The notes below the pieces were generated by a model. It had not been told where the DNA came from. It did not search any database and saw only the letters and a list, made by a program, of their open reading frames with translations. A stretch of DNA of 33,968 nt from an uncultured Bacilli bacterium (lineage in GTDB: Bacteria; Bacillota_I; Bacilli_A; RF39; UBA660). The stretch is taken from the NCBI GenBank assembly GCA_947630955.1, contig CANRJK010000004.1, positions 1 to 33,968 on the forward strand, in the 5' to 3' direction. Each line of letters starts with the position of its first letter. Within the stretch, counting starts at the first letter, position 1. This document shows positions 29,673 to 33,968 of the stretch, piece by piece. The translations under genes and the position numbers were made by a program.

Positions 29673-29681
29673 ATTTTATCA
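29673..29681 (-). promoter_or_regulatory. Extended -10 element upstream of tcdA
   Basis: TGATAAAAT on the minus strand lies about 30 bases before the GTG start. No good -35 is visible because the upstream bases belong to the ABC operon terminator. Confidence 0.4.
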
Positions 29682-29692
29682 CATGCTAATAC

Positions 29693-29720
29693 AAAAAAAC
29701 AAGTAAGATTATCCTTACTT
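29693..29720 (-). terminator. Terminator of the TetR-ABC operon
   Basis: AAGTAAG-GATAAT-CTTACTT on the minus strand (29720-29701) is followed after one G by seven T. The stop codon of the second ABC gene overlaps the stem. Confidence 0.8.
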
Positions 29721-31653
29721 ATTTTTCAAATTGAGAATTATATAATTTTGCATAAAAACCTTTTTTAGCAATTAATTCATCATGAGTACCTTGTTCTACA
29801 ATATTTCCTTCTTGCATAACTAAGATCAAATCAGCATTTTTAATAGTTGATAAACGATGCGCAATAATGAATGATGTCTTACCAATTGTTAACTTATCCA
29901 TTGCTTTTTGAACTAATTCTTCAGTTCTAGTATCAACGTTACTTGTTGCTTCATCTAAAATTAAAAATGGAGCATCTTTTAACATACCACGAGCAATAGT
30001 TATCAATTGTTTTTGGCCTTGGCTGACTGAATCATTATCACTTATACTAGATTTTATACCACCTGGTAACGTTTTAATAAAGTGATCTATTCCAACTGTT
30101 TTACATGCTTTTTCAATTTCTTCATCTGATACATTTTGACTATTAAATTTTAAATTATCATAAATTGAACCATCAAATAACCAAGTATCTTGTAAAACCA
30201 TGACAAACAGGTCGTGAACATTTTCACGTGTTAGCTGCTTAGTTGAAACACCATCGATTAAAATATCACCATCATTTATTTCATAAAATTTCATAAGTAA
30301 ATTAACCATTGTTGTTTTCCCTGCTCCTGTAGGACCTACAATGGCTACTTTTGCGCCTGGTTTAACTTTAACATTAAAATCTTTGATGATTGTCTTAGAA
30401 CTATCATAACCAAATTTAACATGTTTAAATTCAATTGAACCTTTAGCTTTATCACGTGGTAAAAGAGTTGTTAAATCATCTTCTTTTTTCATCTGTTTTT
30501 CACCTAAAAACTCAAAGACACGCTCTGAAGCAGCAGCTGTTGATTGTAATGAGGTCATAGCTTGAGCTATTTGTGATAAAGGATTAGTAAATAGACGTAC
30601 ATAGATCATAAACGCTACAATTACGCCAAAAGATATTACATTGTTTGAAGTTAAAATAGCTCCAACAATACATACGGCAACATAACCAAAATTACCAACA
30701 AAAGCCATAAATGGTTGCATCAATCCTGATAAGAACTGACTCATACGATTACAAGTATATAAATTATTGTTTAACTTATCAAATTCTTCACGAGCCAGAG
30801 CTTCACCATTATAAGCTTTAACAATATTATGTCCCGAATATATTTCCTCAATATGACTATTTAATTTTCCTAATTCTTCTTGACGTCTAATAAAATATTT
30901 TTGTGATTTACCTAAAATAATACCCATAAAAATAAAACCAGCTAAACTAGCTATAATAGCTGTTATAGCCATAATCCAATTAGTTACAAACATCATTATT
31001 ATAGAACCGACAAACAAAGTAATACTTGTAACTAAAGTAGATAAACTCTGATTCATACTTTGACCAATTAAATCAACATCATTAGTAATTCTAGATAAAA
31101 CATCTCCTGTTTCATGTTTATCGAAATAAGAAAGAGGTAACTTATTAATTTTATTAGTAATACGACTTCTTAAATTTTTAGCAAAGTTATTAGAAACACT
31201 AGTCATTGATAGTGACTGAATATAGTTAAAAATAGCACTAACAATATAAATAGTTGCTAAAAGCAAAGCTATCTTTTTAACTTTTTCTAAATTCATCTCA
31301 GGTTTTATCTCATTATAAATAGATTTAGGTAATTTATCTAAACTAACTAATAATTCATCTTCCTTACCTTTACTAGTTAACATTTCTTGAAAAGTCATTT
31401 TATCTTCCATCGGAATATCTGGGTTTGCCATTATCTGTTTTATTTTTGTTTCACTAATATTAGGTTTTAAACCATCAGTAACTATATCTGTTAAATCAGA
31501 TAATTTATTAGGCGCAATTAATGACAAAATAGCACTAATCATCGCTAAAGTTAAAGATAAAGTAAGAAGAAAACGCCAAGGAGATAAGTTAGCAAATAAT
31601 TGTTTTATAGCTGTTTTAAAATTTTTGGATTTTTCAAAATTACGTCTAGGCAT
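29719..31653 (-). CDS. Heterodimeric ABC exporter subunit with consensus ATP site (BmrD/TM288-like)
   Basis: This 644-residue half-transporter has six membrane helices and a C-terminal ATPase. Walker A is GPTGAGKTT (440-448), the signature is VSQGQ (543-547), Walker B is LILDEATS with catalytic Glu568, and the H-loop is AHRLSTI (His599). An insertion of about 75 residues (roughly 50-125) lies between the first two helices, as in BmrD, where it forms an extracellular cap. The SQGQ signature, replacing SGGQ, is typical of this half of the pair and completes the partner's degenerate site. It overlaps the partner gene by eight bases. Likely role: export of drugs or amphiphiles; the substrate is unknown. 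Confidence 0.92.
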   Translation of the reverse strand: MPRRNFEKSKNFKTAIKQLFANLSPWRFLLTLSLTLAMISAILSLIAPNKLSDLTDIVTDGLKPNISETKIKQIMANPDIPMEDKMTFQEMLTSKGKEDELLVSLDKLPKSIYNEIKPEMNLEKVKKIALLLATIYIVSAIFNYIQSLSMTSVSNNFAKNLRSRITNKINKLPLSYFDKHETGDVLSRITNDVDLIGQSMNQSLSTLVTSITLFVGSIIMMFVTNWIMAITAIIASLAGFIFMGIILGKSQKYFIRRQEELGKLNSHIEEIYSGHNIVKAYNGEALAREEFDKLNNNLYTCNRMSQFLSGLMQPFMAFVGNFGYVAVCIVGAILTSNNVISFGVIVAFMIYVRLFTNPLSQIAQAMTSLQSTAAASERVFEFLGEKQMKKEDDLTTLLPRDKAKGSIEFKHVKFGYDSSKTIIKDFNVKVKPGAKVAIVGPTGAGKTTMVNLLMKFYEINDGDILIDGVSTKQLTRENVHDLFVMVLQDTWLFDGSIYDNLKFNSQNVSDEEIEKACKTVGIDHFIKTLPGGIKSSISDNDSVSQGQKQLITIARGMLKDAPFLILDEATSNVDTRTEELVQKAMDKLTIGKTSFIIAHRLSTIKNADLILVMQEGNIVEQGTHDELIAKKGFYAKLYNSQFEK

Positions 31654-33409
31654 TTTCTAACTCCTCCTTTGATAATTGTGATAAGGCTATTTCCTTATAA
31701 ATATCACAGTTTTTCATTAACTGTTTATGATTACCAATTCCAACGCATTCACCACGATCTAAAACAACAATCTTATCAGCATTTAAAATTGTACCAATAC
31801 GTTGCGCAACAATCAAAATCGTCGCATCTTTAGTATATTTTTTTAATTCTTTTCGAAGTGTTGCATCTGTTTGATAATCTAAAGCACTAAAAGAATCATC
31901 GAAAATATATATTTCAGGATCACGAGCAATAGCTCTTGCAATCGCTAAACGTTGCTTTTGCCCGCCAGAAATATTAGTTCCTCCACGAGCTATGTGGGCA
32001 TTGTATTGTTTATCCATTTTAGTTACAAAATCAGTTCCTTGAGCAACTTCAATTGCTTCTTTTATTTTTTGACTACTAATTTTCTTTCGCCCATTATCAC
32101 CATAAGCGACATTATCAGAAACAGTGCCATCAAACATGAAAGCCTTTTGTGATACATAACCTAATTTATTATGTAAAGCCTTTAATTTATAATCTTTGAC
32201 ATTGACGCCATCAATTAAAATTTCCCCATCAGTAACATCATAAAAACGTGGAACTAAATTTATCAAAGTACTTTTACCACTACCTGTTGAACCAATAAAA
32301 GCTATCGTTTCGCCTTTTGAAACTTTAAAAGAAATATTTTTTATCAAATAAGCATCAGCATCAGGGTACTTAAAAGATACATTTTTAAATTCAACGGTTC
32401 CCTTTTCACCTTCAAGTCCCTCTTCCTTAGTACCATCAACAATAGTTGATTTTGTATCTAATACTTCAGAAATACGACTAGCTGAGACTTGCGCTCTTGG
32501 AAAAATCATAAAAATCATTGCTAACATTAAAAATGACATAATTACTTGCATCGCATAACTAGAGAAAACGACCATATTACTGAATAAATTTAATTTATCA
32601 ACCATACCAGCTTCATTAATTAAAATAGCGCCAATAAAATAAATACCAAGTGTTAAAAAGTGCATGACTAAATACATAATTGGATTTAAAGTCGCAAAAC
32701 ATCTTTGATTAAATAATTGGGTATCAGTTAACTCATTATTGGCCTTTTCAAATCTATCTGTTTGATATTCTTCAGCATTAAAAGCTCTAATTACTCTAAT
32801 ACCAGTTAAATTTTCACGTGTTAAACTATTTATCTTATCGATAAGTTTTTGAACTTTTTTAAATCTTGGTAAAACAATAACCATAATAATGCTAACAGTA
32901 CCAAGTAAAATAACAACTCCAATCCCTGTTAAAATACTCCACTGAATATTTTTACCAATAATCTTGCATATTGCCCAAATAGCCATAATTGGAGCTTTAA
33001 TAAGAAGTTGTAGGCCCATTGAAAGTAACATTTCAACTTGCGTAACATCATTTGAAGTACGAGTTATTAAGCTACTAGTTGAAAATTTCTTAATTTGTTC
33101 CATTCCAAAATCTTCAACAGCATCAAAGATTTCTTTACGCAAACTTCTTGAGAAAGAAGAACCAACTAAAGATGCAAAATAACCAACGACAACAGCTGAT
33201 AATAAACTACCAATCGCACATAATAACATATAAAAACCTTGCGTTAAAATATCTGTTATATCACTACCACTTGTTTGAACTAATCGTGTTATCTCACTCA
33301 TATAATCAGGTAACTTTAAATCTAACCATACCTGAAAAAAGATTAATAAAAAACATATAAAAATGTAAATAACGTCTTTAAAACTTAATTTTTTAAATAA
33401 CTTTAACAT
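31646..33409 (-). CDS. Heterodimeric ABC exporter subunit with degenerate ATP site (BmrC/TM287-like)
   Basis: The 587-residue half-transporter has six membrane helices followed by an ATPase with Walker A GSTGSGKST (373-381), a normal signature ISGGQKQR (480-487) and Walker B IYIFDDSFSALD, where Asp505 replaces the catalytic Glu. The H-loop reads AQRIGTI, with Gln536 in place of His. Glu-to-Asp and His-to-Gln are the known marks of the non-consensus subunit in BmrCD and TM287/288, so this is a normal member and not a decayed one. ATG 33409 has AAGGAGG upstream, overlapping the stop of the TetR gene, so all three genes are one operon. Confidence 0.93.
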   Translation of the reverse strand: MLKLFKKLSFKDVIYIFICFLLIFFQVWLDLKLPDYMSEITRLVQTSGSDITDILTQGFYMLLCAIGSLLSAVVVGYFASLVGSSFSRSLRKEIFDAVEDFGMEQIKKFSTSSLITRTSNDVTQVEMLLSMGLQLLIKAPIMAIWAICKIIGKNIQWSILTGIGVVILLGTVSIIMVIVLPRFKKVQKLIDKINSLTRENLTGIRVIRAFNAEEYQTDRFEKANNELTDTQLFNQRCFATLNPIMYLVMHFLTLGIYFIGAILINEAGMVDKLNLFSNMVVFSSYAMQVIMSFLMLAMIFMIFPRAQVSASRISEVLDTKSTIVDGTKEEGLEGEKGTVEFKNVSFKYPDADAYLIKNISFKVSKGETIAFIGSTGSGKSTLINLVPRFYDVTDGEILIDGVNVKDYKLKALHNKLGYVSQKAFMFDGTVSDNVAYGDNGRKKISSQKIKEAIEVAQGTDFVTKMDKQYNAHIARGGTNISGGQKQRLAIARAIARDPEIYIFDDSFSALDYQTDATLRKELKKYTKDATILIVAQRIGTILNADKIVVLDRGECVGIGNHKQLMKNCDIYKEIALSQLSKEELENA

Positions 33410-33419
33410 AATTACCTCC

Positions 33420-33968
33420 TTATTTATAAATACCTTTTCGAACAATATTAATTTGTTTGTTAAATTTTGTTTTAACTAAATCTAAATCTAGATTTAAAAT
33501 ATAATATTCAGCTAAACAATGAATTAAAATATTAGTTAATAAATCAAGAATATTAATTAAATCTTTACCAAACTCATCATTAAACTTTTCTTCAAAGATT
33601 TTGTATAATTCATCATTCTCACCACATAAAGAAACCTTAAAGACTTTATTTTCAATATTGTGATTTAAACCTATAAAAAATTTTTTCAATAAATCTTTGT
33701 GATAACCAGCAACACCATATTCGATAATTGATAGAAAAATATTTTGATAAATACCTATTAAGTCATTATCGTTTTTAAGAATAATATTACTAATAAAGTC
33801 CAATAAAATATTATGATATTTTCTAAAGATATATAAATATAAATCTTCTTTATCATTAAAATAAAGATAAAAACTACCTCGCGGCATATCAATACCTTGA
33901 ATTATTCGATTAATTGATATTTGATCATAAGTATATTTTGAAAATTCTTCTAAAGCTGCTTGTTCTAA
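33420..33968 (-). CDS. TetR/AcrR-family regulator, 5' end cut by window edge
   Basis: The frame is open to the right edge, so the first residues are outside the window. The visible start reads EQAALEEFSKYTYDQISINRI, then GIDMPRGSFYLYFNDKEDLYLYIF, a standard TetR helix-turn-helix with the S-F-Y-x-Y-F-x-x-K recognition helix. The rest (about 150 residues) is the helical ligand-binding domain, which is not conserved. Lying directly upstream of and coupled to the two ABC genes, it most likely represses its own operon and responds to an exported compound. Its promoter and operator lie outside the window. Confidence 0.88.
   Translation of the reverse strand, partial: LEQAALEEFSKYTYDQISINRIIQGIDMPRGSFYLYFNDKEDLYLYIFRKYHNILLDFISNIILKNDNDLIGIYQNIFLSIIEYGVAGYHKDLLKKFFIGLNHNIENKVFKVSLCGENDELYKIFEEKFNDEFGKDLINILDLLTNILIHCLAEYYILNLDLDLVKTKFNKQINIVRKGIYK

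Noticed and set aside
31646-33409. Inactivated ABC ATPase gene
   Set aside because: Asp for the catalytic Glu and Gln for the H-loop His are normal for the non-consensus half of BmrCD/TM287-288-type exporters, and the partner gene has the complementary features.

Overview
The window is strongly AT-rich, and UGA is used as a stop (alaS, xerD), so this is not the Mycoplasma code. It carries mutL, frr, cmk, rarA, xerD, nusB, xseAB and the endospore genes spoIIM, spoIVB and spoIIP, together with a sortase and a cell-wall-type surface protein. This points to a low-GC spore-forming member of the Bacillota, probably an uncultured host-associated Bacilli lineage with a small genome (RF39/Erysipelotrichales-like). 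The lineage is inference; the spore genes are read directly.

Layout. Positions 1-12540 are almost all on the + strand: the 3' part of mutL, frr, two unknown genes, an AI-2E-family permease, cmk, a very short alaS, queH, then rarA on the minus strand diverging from xerD, a phosphohexomutase, a ZIP metal transporter and an AlkD-like repair protein. Positions 12541-13190 are a 650-base gene-free stretch rich in A+T, with C4/G4 hairpin arms. From 13191 to the right edge everything is on the minus strand except one 30-codon gene at 16816-16908: an HTH regulator with a palindromic promoter, a CDF cation transporter, mnmA, spoIIM, an ADP-ribosylglycohydrolase-like protein, a lipoprotein, a guanylate-kinase-like protein without a P-loop, spoIVB, a class B-like sortase with its thioester/CnaB surface protein, xseB-xseA-nusB, two small membrane proteins, spoIIP, a HAD protein, an unknown protein, tcdA, and a TetR-ABC-ABC drug-exporter-type operon cut by the right edge.

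How the genes work together. Three genes belong to endospore engulfment and the late mother-cell checkpoint (SpoIIM, SpoIIP, SpoIVB); spoIVB has a sigma-G-like promoter and spoIIM a possible sigma-E-like one. The sortase and the TED/CnaB protein form a surface-display pair with a strong promoter, an upstream inverted repeat and a terminator between the two genes. Three tRNA-modification enzymes (QueH, MnmA, TcdA) are scattered through the window. The ABC pair has the asymmetric ATP sites of BmrCD/TM287-288-type heterodimeric exporters and sits directly behind a TetR regulator.

The most unusual items are the 569-residue alanyl-tRNA synthetase lacking the editing-domain beta-barrel, the CGGTH zinc motif and the C-terminal domain; the sortase with a roughly 200-residue cytoplasmic N-terminal region; and the 30-residue hydrophobic peptide gene with its own promoter, ribosome binding site and terminator, divergent from spoIIM.
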